Shown here piece after piece: positions 7,661-13,907 of a stretch of 13,907 nt of DNA. Below the pieces are notes generated by a model. It had not been told where the DNA came from, searched no databases, and saw nothing but the letters and a program-made list of their open reading frames with translations. Every line of letters begins with the position of its first letter. Within the stretch, counting starts at the first letter, position 1. The DNA comes from an uncultured Flavonifractor sp. (lineage in GTDB: Bacteria > Bacillota > Clostridia > Oscillospirales > Oscillospiraceae): NCBI GenBank assembly GCA_947384055.1, contig CANDFO010000066.1, positions 1 through 13,907 of the forward strand. Reading direction: 5' to 3'. The translations under genes were made by a program, and so were the position numbers.

Positions 7661-7902
7661 ACCGCCCGGCGGCACGCCGGTCGGACTGTCGAAAAAGGCC
7701 TCCGGCCTTTTTCGACAAAGGGGATACGGCCTGCCGCGCGCACCCTTTGGGCACACTTGCAGGCCGAGATGTGTCATTTTCGAGGCACATGTCCCCGAAA
7801 ATGACCAATTTTGACTTTATTTTGCCGCCCTCGGGCGGCAAAACTCTGCGAGGCCTTCCCGCAGGGGAAGTTTTTTGACAATCTGCCCGGTGGCACGCCG
7901 GT
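7661..7902. repeat. Composite hairpin-rich repeat block between rrf2 and asnA
   Basis: The block is bounded by 18-nt direct repeats, GCCCGGCGGCACGCCGGT (7664-7681) and GCCCGGTGGCACGCCGGT (7885-7902), 17/18 identical. Inside are four palindromes: a perfect 13-bp hairpin at 7688-7716 (GTCGAAAAAGGCC / GGCCTTTTTCGAC), GGCCTGC/GCAGGCC at 7728-7765, CATTTTCG/CGAAAATG at 7775-7803, and a perfect 11-bp stem at 7820-7843 (TTTTGCCGCCC / GGGCGGCAAAA). Parts recur at 3289-3318 and 12358-12404. No gene is visible. It looks like a non-coding repeat element, possibly MITE-like; transcribed, it would form the asnA leader. Confidence 0.7.
7855..7876 (+). terminator. Terminator-like hairpin in the asnA leader
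   Basis: CTTCCC-GCAG-GGGAAG (7855-7870) is followed by six T residues (7871-7876). The stem is short, but the layout is that of an intrinsic terminator. It would end rrf2 read-through or act as an attenuator 56 nt ahead of asnA. No T-box motif of the AGGGTGGNACCGCG type was found. Confidence 0.5.
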
Positions 7903-7932
7903 ATCATCCACAACTGGAAGGAGCTTTGCGCC

Positions 7933-8946
7933 ATGCTGCAAACTGTAATTCCCCGGGGCTACGCCCCCTGCCTGAACCTCTACGACACCCAAAAGGCCAT
8001 CGGCCTGCTGAAGCGGCTCTTTGAGGACACCTTGGGCGGGGCCCTCCACCTGCGGCGAGTGTCCGCCCCGCTGTTTGTGGAGGCTTCTACCGGCCTTAAT
8101 GACGACCTGAACGGCGTGGAGCGTCCGGTCTCTTTTGACATTCCTGATGCGGCGCGGGAGGCCCAGGTGGTGCACTCCCTGGCAAAATGGAAGCGGATGG
8201 CGCTCTATCGGTATCAGTTTTCCGTAGGCGAGGGCTTGTATACAGATATGAACGCTATCCGTCGGGATGAGGAGCTGGATAATCTGCACTCTGTCTATGT
8301 GGACCAGTGGGACTGGGAAAAGGTGCTGGCCCCCCGGGACCGGAATGTGGAGTACCTGAAAGACACCGTGCGCACCATTGTTGAAGCCATGCGGGAGACT
8401 CAGGGCACGCTTCGCTCTGTGTTTCCCCAGCTGACCGCCCTGCCACCCCTGCCCGCGGAGGTCAGCTTTGTCACAGCCCAGGAGCTGGAGGACCGCTGGC
8501 CGGAGCGTTCTCCCCGTGAGCGGGAGGACGCCTGGGTCAAAGCTCACCCCTGCACCTTCCTTATGGGCATCGGCGGGGCGCTGAAATCCGGCCGCCCCCA
8601 CGACGGCCGGGCTCCCGATTACGATGACTGGATACTCAACGGGGACATTCTGATGTGGAACTCAGTGTTGGAGCGGGCCTTTGAGGTTTCCTCCATGGGC
8701 ATCCGTGTAGACCCGGAGGCCATGGACCGGCAGCTCACCGTGTCCGGGTGCGACCACCGCCGGGAGCTGCCCTTCCACAAGCTGCTGCTGGAGGGGAAAC
8801 TTCCGCTGACCATCGGCGGTGGAATCGGTCAGTCCCGCCTGTGTATGCTTCTGCTGGGCAAGGCCCATATCGGCGAGGTTCAGGCCAGCGTCTGGGATGA
8901 GCAGACCATCACCGCCTGCCGGGAGGCAGGGGTTGTCCTGCTGTAA
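7933..8946 (+). CDS. asnA: Aspartate--ammonia ligase (asparagine synthetase A)
   Basis: Makes L-asparagine from aspartate, ammonia and ATP (to AMP and PPi); a class-II aminoacyl-tRNA-synthetase-like fold acting in the cytosol. The 337-residue length fits the family (about 330). Seen: the N-terminal YDTQKAIGLLKRLFEDTLGG segment, LNDDLNGVERPVSF, VHSLAKWKRMAL, YVDQWDWEKV, GRAPDYDDWILNGDI, SSMGIRVD and the class-II motif-3-like GGGIGQSRLCMLLLGKAHIG near the C-terminus. Start ATG at 7933 after AAGGAG with 9-nt spacing. It is monocistronic, with its own terminator, preceded by a 317-nt repeat-rich leader holding a terminator-like hairpin. No clear promoter was fixed: TTGACA at 7875 has only a TATCAT 21 nt away. 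Confidence 0.96.
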   Translation: MLQTVIPRGYAPCLNLYDTQKAIGLLKRLFEDTLGGALHLRRVSAPLFVEASTGLNDDLNGVERPVSFDIPDAAREAQVVHSLAKWKRMALYRYQFSVGEGLYTDMNAIRRDEELDNLHSVYVDQWDWEKVLAPRDRNVEYLKDTVRTIVEAMRETQGTLRSVFPQLTALPPLPAEVSFVTAQELEDRWPERSPREREDAWVKAHPCTFLMGIGGALKSGRPHDGRAPDYDDWILNGDILMWNSVLERAFEVSSMGIRVDPEAMDRQLTVSGCDHRRELPFHKLLLEGKLPLTIGGGIGQSRLCMLLLGKAHIGEVQASVWDEQTITACREAGVVLL

Positions 8947-8954
8947 ATAAACCG

Positions 8955-8994
8955 ACAGTCCCGCCGCGGAGAATTCCGCGGCGGGACTGTTTTA
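8955..8994 (+). terminator. Intrinsic terminator of asnA
   Basis: A perfect 15-bp stem, ACAGTCCCGCCGCGG (8955-8969) and CCGCGGCGGGACTGT (8976-8990), loop AGAATT, then TTTT. It lies 8 nt after the asnA stop. The AAATAAA run on the other side could let it work weakly in reverse. The following 8995-9153 shows no gene. Confidence 0.9.
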
Positions 8995-9153
8995 CGCGTA
9001 TTCGCAGCATACTGCTGTATTCCCGGCGGCAGCCGGCGCCGGGGAGCCCTTACCCGGCACCGGCTCATGGACCGGCCCTCTCTGCCGGGATTTCCCCATG
9101 CGCCTTGGAATTCAGATATACTGCGCCTGAGATTGCGCGTAATGGAACGATAT

Positions 9154-9450
9154 TTAGACGGTTTTTAAGGCCTGAAGCACCTTTTTAACGTCCTCTACGG
9201 AAATATGGAATTGTTCCGCCAGCCATTCGGGAGTTTCGGAGCGCTTCTCCATCATCTGGATGCAGATAGAAATGCCCTTTGCGATTCCATCCGCCATTCC
9301 CCGCTGGTAGCCTATGGATTCACCCTCCCGCAGGCCTGCCGCCTGCCCCTCCTGGTAAGAAGCATAGGCGCTTCCCTCATCACGGGCTCTGGATACACGC
9401 GTCTCTTCCCGCATTTCACGCCTTTCCATCCATTCCTCGGCTCTGAACAC
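9154..9450 (-). CDS. Short protein resembling an Rpn/PD-(D/E)XK nuclease tail
   Basis: A 98-residue charged protein from a GTG start at 9450 preceded by AAAGGAG with 9-nt spacing. An in-frame ATG at 9573 would add 41 residues and overlap the hydratase gene, but has no good ribosome binding site. Residues 1-25 are very rich in Arg/Glu and helical; 35-60 carry spaced glycines in the pattern EGQAAGLREGESIGYQRG; 62-95 look like a small helical module (WLAEQFHISVEDVKKVLQAL). This layout is typical of the C-terminal tail of Rpn-family recombination-promoting nucleases, whose catalytic domain is missing here. So it is either a remnant or a stand-alone small protein. It follows the hydratase by about 95 nt and may be co-transcribed. 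Confidence 0.55.
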   Translation of the reverse strand: MFRAEEWMERREMREETRVSRARDEGSAYASYQEGQAAGLREGESIGYQRGMADGIAKGISICIQMMEKRSETPEWLAEQFHISVEDVKKVLQALKTV

Positions 9451-9545
9451 TGTATTCCACTCCTTTGCTGAATGACTGCTGTGGGGAGTAACGCTGTCTG
9501 AATCTGGGCAATGCTCCGCGGCTTTTGCTGCCGGCGGCGTTGCTG

Positions 9546-11789
9546 TCACTTTGCGTAGTAATTGATCAGACATCCGGCCAAGATGATGTCCCGCTCTTCC
9601 CGGGTGAGACCAGGGAGGGAGAGTGTTATCGGAGTTTCGCTTCCATTCCGGAGAACCGCCGCCTGGATGGTCTCTCCGTCTCCCTCCAGCAGGGCGCGGA
9701 TGCCGGGAATGTAGACCCGGTCGCCGGGGGCCAGATGCAGCGCCTGGAGTTCCCCGGTCTCAAAGGGGAGCATCCCCCAGTTGACCACATTGGAGCGATA
9801 GCGCTTTGTGGCGTAGAGTTCCGCAAGATTGGCGCAGCCGCCCAGCACCCGCTGACAGGAGGCGGCCTGCTCCCGGGCGGAGCCGTCGCCGGGCTTTATG
9901 GCCATCACCAGACTGCCCAGCCCGGTTGCCGCCGGGTCGTGCCCGGCCAGCGCCTCCGTCACCCGGCGGTCCGCCGGAGCGGTCCGCCGGAGGCGCTCCA
10001 CCTCCTGAATGGCCTTGGCACGGGACACGTACTGAGGGTCCTTTCTGGACAGGGCAAATTCCGCCAGCTTCAGGGGGTTGGACCGGTAGGACGAGGTCTC
10101 CCCGGAGGGAATAAGCTCGTCGGTAGTTGTCACCGGGTCATAGATTGCGGCACAGACGGTAAGCAGCAGATTCTCCGGCAGGGGAATCTGCTCCGGCCAG
10201 TCGGCGATATTGGGGCCGTAAACCAGCTCTGCTTCCGGCTGGGGCCGGCCTGTGCCAAAGTAAACACGGGCCTTGTAGGGTGCGTCGTCATAGTCCCAGT
10301 GCTCATCCGGGCGGTCGGCGGGAATCCATTCCAGCTCGTCGGCGGCAGTGAGGATACCGCCGTTCCGGGCGGTGGCGGCGATGGAACGGCTGTCCATCAG
10401 AGCTACGTAGGAGATCTGGCCGTCGCCGGGCTTGGAGCCCTCCCGGTTGGGGAAGTTGCGGGTGGAGTGGCGGATGGAGAAAGCGCCGTTGGCGGGCACG
10501 TCTCCAGCCCCGAAGCAGGGCCCGCAGAAGCAGGAGCGGACCGAGGCCCCCGCCGCCATCAGTGTGGAAATAAAGCCGCTTTTGGTGAGCGCCAGATTGA
10601 TAGGCATGGAGCCGGGATAGCAGGACAGCCAGAATGCCTGGTCTCCGATGGCGCAGCCCTCCAGAATTTCGGCGGCCCGCCGGAGGTTCTGATAGGTGCC
10701 GCCGGAGCACCCGGCGATGACTCCCTGGTCCACATGGAATTGACCGTTCACAATTTTGCGGGTCAGGGAGGGGACGTGCTTTGCCCCCAGCTGCTCTGCC
10801 GCGTCCACGTCCACCTGGTGAAGCAGGTCCTCCATATTGGCCTTAAACTCCCGGATAGAGCAGGCGTTGGAGGGGTGGAAGGGCAGGGCGATCATGGGCT
10901 CCAGCTTATCCAGCTCCAGGGTGATCAGTCCGTCGTAGTAAGCTCCATCGGCAGGGGACAGCTCCCGGTAATCCGCCCCCCGGCCCAGCAGCTCCAGGGC
11001 GGCCTTGGTCTGACCGTCGGTGGCCCAGACGGAGGACAGGCAGGTGGTCTCGGTGGTCATCACGTCGATGCCGCTGCGGTAATCCATGGACAGATTGGAC
11101 AGTCCGGGTCCAAAAAATTCCATGACAGCGTTTTTCACAACTCCCTCCCGGAAGGTGGCTCCAACCAGGGCCAGGGCCGCATCCTGGGGGCCCACGCCGG
11201 GTCTGGGCGCGCCGGTGAGATAGACCGCGATAACCTTGGGATAGGCAATGTTGTAGGTTTTCCGGAGCAGCTGGCGGGCCAGCTCGGGCCCGCCCTCTCC
11301 CACGGCCATGCAGCCGTAGGCGCCGTAACGGGTGTGGGAGTCGGACCCCAGGATCATTCTGCCCGGGGCGGCGTAGCGCTCCCGCATATAGGAGTGAATC
11401 ACGGCCTGATGAGCGGGGACGAATTCACCGCCATACTTTTTGGCGGCGGAGAGGCCGAAAACGTGGTCGTCTTCGTTGATCGTCCCCCCCACGGCGCACA
11501 GAGAGTTGTGGCAGTTGGTGAGCACATAGGGCAGGGGGAACTCGGTCATACCTGAGGCACGGGCAGTCTGGATGATACCCACGTAGGTGATATCGTGGGA
11601 AGCCATGGCGTCAAAGCGGAGCTCCAGGCGGTCCATGCTGCCGCTGGAATTATGGGCTGAGAGGATCGGCCAGGTCATGGTGCCCTGGCGGGCGGCGGAC
11701 CGGTCGGGCAGTCTGGCGGCGGGACCGTCCTGCTCCGGCACAAAAGTGCCGTCTTTGTAATAAACACCTGTGCGTGTTATGTTCAGCAT
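9546..11789 (-). CDS. Aconitase-superfamily hydratase, YbhJ type
   Basis: A 747-residue [4Fe-4S] hydro-lyase homologue close in length to E. coli YbhJ; the substrate of that branch is unknown. Seen: HNSSGSMDRLELRFD at 46-60, LTNCHNSLCAVGG at 90-102, GSDSHTRYGAYGCMAVGEGG at 148-167, and the three aconitase cluster cysteines in context: C361 (VIAGCSGGTYQN, the position of aconitase IGSCTNSS) and C422/C425 (CGPCFGAGD). RNFPNREG at 444-451 is also conserved. A linker and a swivelling domain (about 490-747) follow, with SSYRSN where aconitases have SSRE, and YRSNVVNWGMLPF where they have HRSNLVGMGVLPL. Start ATG 11789 with GGAGGTG 8 nt upstream and a promoter at 11829-11857. Catalytic function is likely; the reaction cannot be named. 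Confidence 0.88.
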   Translation of the reverse strand: MLNITRTGVYYKDGTFVPEQDGPAARLPDRSAARQGTMTWPILSAHNSSGSMDRLELRFDAMASHDITYVGIIQTARASGMTEFPLPYVLTNCHNSLCAVGGTINEDDHVFGLSAAKKYGGEFVPAHQAVIHSYMRERYAAPGRMILGSDSHTRYGAYGCMAVGEGGPELARQLLRKTYNIAYPKVIAVYLTGAPRPGVGPQDAALALVGATFREGVVKNAVMEFFGPGLSNLSMDYRSGIDVMTTETTCLSSVWATDGQTKAALELLGRGADYRELSPADGAYYDGLITLELDKLEPMIALPFHPSNACSIREFKANMEDLLHQVDVDAAEQLGAKHVPSLTRKIVNGQFHVDQGVIAGCSGGTYQNLRRAAEILEGCAIGDQAFWLSCYPGSMPINLALTKSGFISTLMAAGASVRSCFCGPCFGAGDVPANGAFSIRHSTRNFPNREGSKPGDGQISYVALMDSRSIAATARNGGILTAADELEWIPADRPDEHWDYDDAPYKARVYFGTGRPQPEAELVYGPNIADWPEQIPLPENLLLTVCAAIYDPVTTTDELIPSGETSSYRSNPLKLAEFALSRKDPQYVSRAKAIQEVERLRRTAPADRRVTEALAGHDPAATGLGSLVMAIKPGDGSAREQAASCQRVLGGCANLAELYATKRYRSNVVNWGMLPFETGELQALHLAPGDRVYIPGIRALLEGDGETIQAAVLRNGSETPITLSLPGLTREERDIILAGCLINYYAK

Positions 11790-11828
11790 GATCAGAACAC
11801 CTCCGATTGTTGGTCTTTTACATGTATC

Positions 11829-11857
11829 ATAATACTATATCAACGAGCGCATAGCAA
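11829..11857 (-). promoter_or_regulatory. Promoter for the YbhJ-type hydratase
   Basis: Minus strand: -35 TTGCTA (complement of 11852-11857), 17-nt spacer, -10 TATTAT (complement of 11829-11834). It gives a leader of about 35 nt ahead of the GGAGGTG site and ATG at 11789. Confidence 0.65.
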
Positions 11858-11954
11858 CAGAAAATATCATATCAGATTTTGCAGGAAAAGGCAAGCGGAC
11901 ATGCAAAGCCGATAGGCCGCCGCCTGAAACCGCCGGCAATTTTGCCAGGTATGC

Positions 11955-11983
11955 TTGAATTGATTCAGAGCCGATGTTATAAT
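11955..11983 (+). promoter_or_regulatory. Sigma-A-type promoter for the DUF3795 gene
   Basis: TTGAAT (11955-11960), 17-nt spacer, perfect TATAAT (11978-11983), about 37 nt before the ATG at 12021. Together with the divergent promoter at 11829-11857 it makes 11790-12020 a back-to-back control region. Confidence 0.8.
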
Positions 11984-12020
11984 CAAAATAAATAATCAGA
12001 ATTTCAGGAGGCATATAACC

Positions 12021-12353
12021 ATGAAAGCCATGATTGCGTACTGCGGGCTGGACTGTGAAAAATGCGACGCATACCTTGCAACAATCCATGACGACCAGGC
12101 GCTGCGCGAAAAAACCGCAAAATTATGGGCTGAGTTGAATCATGCACCCATCTTACCTGAACATATCAACTGCCAGGGCTGTCGTGTTGAGGGAGTGAAA
12201 ACTGTATTTTGCGATAATCTCTGCGGCATCCGCCAGTGCGCGCTGAAAAAGGGCATGACAACATGCGGCGATTGTCCAGACCTGGAAAAATGTCAGGTTA
12301 TTGGAATGATTATTTCAGATAACCCGGAAGCCTTGAAAAATTTGAAAGGATAG
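12021..12353 (+). CDS. DUF3795 family cysteine-rich protein
   Basis: A small soluble protein of 110 residues with 11 cysteines, matching the layout of DUF3795: MIAYCGLDCEKCDAYLAT at the N-terminus (C8, C12, C15), INCQGCR (C51, C54), FCDNLCGIRQC (C64, C68, C73) and TCGDCPDLEKC (C82, C85, C91). The paired cysteines suggest metal or Fe-S binding; the family has no established function. Start at 12021 after AGGAGG with 9-nt spacing; a second ATG at 12030 is less well placed. It has its own promoter and a terminator 53 nt after the stop, so it is monocistronic. Base composition is clearly more AT-rich than the hydratase next door. Confidence 0.9.
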   Translation: MKAMIAYCGLDCEKCDAYLATIHDDQALREKTAKLWAELNHAPILPEHINCQGCRVEGVKTVFCDNLCGIRQCALKKGMTTCGDCPDLEKCQVIGMIISDNPEALKNLKG

Positions 12354-12357
12354 ACCG

Positions 12358-12404
12358 CAAAACTCTGCGAGGCTTTCCCGTGGAGGAAGTTTTTCGACAG
12401 ACTG
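12358..12404. repeat. Dispersed repeat R2-like copy after the DUF3795 gene
   Basis: GCAAAACTCTGCGAGGCTTT opens this copy and matches 7838-7857 with one difference; the end AAGTTTTTCGACAGACTG matches AAGTTTTTTGACAATCTG at 7868-7885. The two copies are about 47 nt long and lie in unrelated intergenic regions. Confidence 0.75.
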
Positions 12405-12405
12405 T

Positions 12406-12448
12406 GGCGCCCGCTGAAAAGAGGTTGCTTTTCAACGGGCGCCTTTTT
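12406..12448 (+). terminator. Intrinsic terminator after the DUF3795 gene
   Basis: GGCGCCCG (12406-12413) and TGAAAAG (12415-12421) pair with CTTTTCA (12428-12434) and CGGGCGCC (12436-12443), with one C/A mismatch, followed by TTTTT (12444-12448). Very stable and clearly oriented. Confidence 0.9.
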
Positions 12449-12453
12449 ATAAT
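12425..12453 (+). promoter_or_regulatory. Possible GNAT-gene promoter overlapping the terminator
   Basis: TATAAT at 12448-12453 begins on the last T of the terminator, and a weak -35 (TTGCTT, 12425-12430) sits 17 nt upstream inside the hairpin. It would place a start site about 30 nt before the GNAT start codon. The -10 is perfect; the -35 is poor. Confidence 0.45.
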
Positions 12454-12489
12454 GAAATTGGTCGCAAATCATTATTTTAGGAGGCAAAT

Positions 12490-12999
12490 ATGATACTTGA
12501 AACAGAGCGATTATATCTGCGTGAGATGAATCAGCTCGATTGGGCATCTCTGCGCAAAATCTTGCAGGACAAAGACGTCATGTATGCGTACGAGGGGCCA
12601 TTCAGCAATGATGAGGTTCAGGAATGGCTTGACAGACAAATTTCCCGTTATCAAAAATGGGGGTTTGGCTTATGGGCCGTCATTTTAAAAGAAACCGACG
12701 AGATGATAGGACAGTGCGGACTTACAATACAGCCTTGGAAGGATGAGGAAGTGCTCGAGATAGGTTATCTTTTTCAGCGGTCATACTGGCATAAAGGGTA
12801 TGCCGGCGAAGCAGCAGAAGCGTGTAAAAGATATGCGTTTGAACGGTTGAAGGCAGATGAAGTTTGCTCTATCGTCAGAGATATAAACATAGCCTCTCAA
12901 AATGTAGCCATAAGAAACGGGATGACAATGACAGACAGGTGGACGAAACATTACAAAGGTGTCGATATGCCGCATTACCGCTATGTGGTACACCGCTGA
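12490..12999 (+). CDS. GNAT acetyltransferase, RimJ/RimL-like
   Basis: A 169-residue acetyl-CoA-dependent N-acetyltransferase. Seen: the N-terminal ILETERLYLREM typical of the RimJ/RimL (Acetyltransf_3) group, WAVILKETDEMIGQCGL at 62-78, the acetyl-CoA loop WHKGYAGEA at 100-108 after the IGYLF strand, and the NIASQNVAIRNGM motif at 133-145. Full length. Start at 12490 after AGGAGG with 6-nt spacing. Substrate unknown: ribosomal protein, aminoglycoside or small-molecule acetylation are all possible for the group. Codon use is AT-rich like the DUF3795 gene before it and unlike the rest of the window, which suggests that the two were acquired together or recently. Confidence 0.92.
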   Translation: MILETERLYLREMNQLDWASLRKILQDKDVMYAYEGPFSNDEVQEWLDRQISRYQKWGFGLWAVILKETDEMIGQCGLTIQPWKDEEVLEIGYLFQRSYWHKGYAGEAAEACKRYAFERLKADEVCSIVRDINIASQNVAIRNGMTMTDRWTKHYKGVDMPHYRYVVHR

Positions 13000-13000
13000 C

Positions 13001-13240
13001 AACTCCGATTTGTCACTCTGTCCCACAGCACTTTTTCCGAACATACCACAGCGGCTTGCACTGTAGAAAGCGGTATCCACTCCACTCACGAAAATCTGCG
13101 GTCGAAAAGGGGGGAATGTCGAGGAGAAAATGGACGAAATCAAGAAGAGAGCTTCAAAGTTGGCATGGAAAGTGTGAGGCAGAAGGAGAGCCAGGACTTG
13201 CTCCGGCTGAGCGGAGATAAGTCACAGGATCTCTGGCCTG
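13001..13240. other. Gene-poor stretch after the GNAT gene
   Basis: No convincing gene. An ATG at about 13130 with a GAGGAGAAA site opens a 15-codon ORF (MDEIKKRASKLAWKV) that then stops; the residues look coding-like, so it may be the start of a truncated gene. A longer overlapping frame (MSRRKWTKSRR) looks like a shadow. Confidence 0.3.
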
Positions 13241-13447
13241 TATTCCACAGGGAATAAGGCGTCCCGCGGGGGACGTGCCGCGAAAATCTAAAGACCGTCA
13301 AGACCCCCAAATTTTCCTGGGTTTACGTAAGCGTCCGGGAAATTTTTCCGCGAGCGGCCCTGGCGGGCCAGTCTTGACCGTTTTTAGAATTTCGCCGTCT
13401 GGTAATGATACACAGCTCGCGAGCGGGCTGCGCTGTATCACTTTTTA
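13241..13447. repeat. Highly structured non-coding block with 25-nt inverted repeat
   Basis: A run of palindromes: TATTCC/GGAATA (13241-13256), GTCCC-GCGG-GGGAC (13261-13274), and a long imperfect inverted repeat whose 25-nt arms (13280-13304 and 13371-13395, 22/25 complementary) share TCTAAA and GTCAAGAC. Nested inside are AAATTTTCC / GGAAATTTTT-type arms around TTACGTAA (about 13309-13347) and GGCCC/GGGCC (about 13357-13369). TGATACA-CAGC / GCTG...TGTATCA (13406-13440) follows, ending in CTTTTTATT. It could be an origin of transfer, a structured RNA or a mobile-element end. No family assigned. Confidence 0.55.
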
Positions 13448-13487
13448 TTCTGAGAGCCAGGCGCCGGCACAGGGATAGGAGCAGGCA

Positions 13488-13604
13488 ATGATAACAGAGG
13501 CACATTATGAAGGGCTCGTGGGCGGTATGGCCTTTGACCGCCCACCCGGAGGAGCGGCTGGTTCGGCTTGTGAAATGGGCCGTCAACTGTGTTTCTGTCG
13601 GTGA
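13488..13604 (+). CDS. Possible 38-residue small protein
   Basis: ATG at 13488 has an AGGAG site with 7-nt spacing and reads MITEAHYEGLVGGMAFDRPP, then Gly/Ala-rich residues, ending CFCR. A competing frame starts at ATG 13507 and runs 84 residues to 13761 with a hydrophobic C-terminal half, but its ribosome binding site (AGAGG) is weaker. Neither resembles a known domain; both may be fragments of a decayed mobile element. The remaining sequence to 13757 shows no other feature. Confidence 0.25.
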   Translation: MITEAHYEGLVGGMAFDRPPGGAAGSACEMGRQLCFCR

Positions 13605-13757
13605 TTGTGCCCGCTGGTTCCGCTGTGCTTCCCGTCCATGCCCTTTTTTGTTGTTTCTGGGATCTGCTCTAAGTTTTTGCATAAACTCTGTTTTCATGGC
13701 GAGGTTCCCTTTCCTATTGGGCATTTTGCCGGTATTCGGGCATCTTCAAAAAAATAG

Positions 13758-13786
13758 TTGACATTTTTATTCGACAGTGGTAATAT
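13758..13786 (+). promoter_or_regulatory. Promoter of the tRNA-Leu gene
   Basis: A consensus TTGACA (13758-13763), 17-nt spacer and TAATAT (13781-13786). Predicted start near 13793, about 27 nt before the mature tRNA 5' end. An A-rich stretch (13749-13755) sits upstream like an UP element. Confidence 0.85.
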
Positions 13787-13819
13787 ACTTCTTGTGCTGA
13801 ACCAAGCACATTGTAACAT

Positions 13820-13907
13820 GCGCGAGTGGTGGAATTGGCAGACTCGCTAGATTCAGGTTCTAGTGTGCATTACGCACGTGCGGGTTCAAGTCCCGCCTCG
13901 CGCACCA
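13820..13907 (+). tRNA. tRNA-Leu (anticodon CAG)
   Basis: An 88-nt class II tRNA with encoded CCA. The acceptor stem GCGCGAG (13820-13826) pairs with CTCGCGC before the discriminator A and CCA at the window end. The anticodon stem CTAGA/TCTAG closes the loop TTCAGGT with anticodon CAG at 13854-13856, reading CUG. A long variable arm (GTGC-atta-GCAC region) and the T-arm CGGGTTCAAGTCCCG are all present. Leucine is assigned from the anticodon and long variable arm. Confidence 0.97.

Noticed and set aside
7883..7902. T-box-like GGTGGCACGCCGG ahead of asnA
   Set aside because: Does not match the AGGGTGGNACCGCG T-box sequence, and the same stretch recurs at 7664-7681 as a repeat.
7875..7907. TTGACA ... 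TATCAT as an asnA promoter
   Set aside because: Spacing is 21 nt, too long, and the TTGACA lies in a repeat whose other copies read TCGACA.
9525..11555. 676-codon open frame antisense to the hydratase
   Set aside because: Gly/Val/Gln-rich nonsense composition typical of antisense GC-rich frames; the hydratase carries conserved catalytic motifs.
13323..13724. 133-codon minus-strand frame upstream of the tRNA
   Set aside because: Runs through the nested palindromes and has no start signal; composition is low-complexity and basic.

Overview
The window reads as a stretch of a GC-rich Firmicutes chromosome, most like a gut clostridium of the Oscillospiraceae type (Flavonifractor / Lawsonibacter relatives). 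This is inferred from the mix of housekeeping genes, AGGAGG-type ribosome binding sites, TTGACA/TATAAT-type promoters and the anaerobe gene content. No 16S or other taxonomic marker is present, so genus is not claimed.

Layout, left to right. (1) 1-3236, plus strand: hairpin-rich intergenic DNA, a MurE-type muropeptide ligase of the lysine-adding sequence type, a compact QueG (epoxyqueuosine reductase) joined to it by an ATGA overlap, and a tandem-CBS-domain protein behind a strongly structured 5' leader that can pair with its own ribosome binding site. (2) 3237-5291: repeat-rich spacer, an MtnK-like sugar kinase (plus), then a spacer with a decayed fragment resembling the N-terminus of a VirD4/TraG coupling protein and the likely terminator of the opposing ychF gene. 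(3) 5292-6724, minus strand: ychF with a clear promoter about 300 nt upstream. (4) 6725-8994, plus strand: an Rrf2-family Fe-S regulator, a 240-nt hairpin-rich repeat block, and asparagine synthetase A with a textbook terminator. (5) 9154-11857, minus strand: a large aconitase-superfamily hydratase of the E. coli YbhJ type followed by a short protein resembling the C-terminal tail of Rpn/PD-(D/E)XK nuclease-transposases. (6) 11955-13000, plus strand: a cysteine-rich DUF3795 protein and a GNAT acetyltransferase, both visibly more AT-rich than their neighbours and each with its own promoter signals. (7) 13001-13757: no convincing gene, but a run of strong hairpins and an unusual 25-nt inverted repeat, probably a mobile-element remnant or structured element. 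(8) 13758-13907: a strong promoter and tRNA-Leu(CAG), ending exactly at the window edge.

The genes do not form one pathway; they are short independent units of cell-wall, tRNA-modification, amino-acid and stress or regulatory function. The least explained signals are non-coding: the CBS-gene leader, at least two families of dispersed repeats shared between four intergenic regions, and the structured block before the tRNA. No complete novel defence or mobile system is visible.
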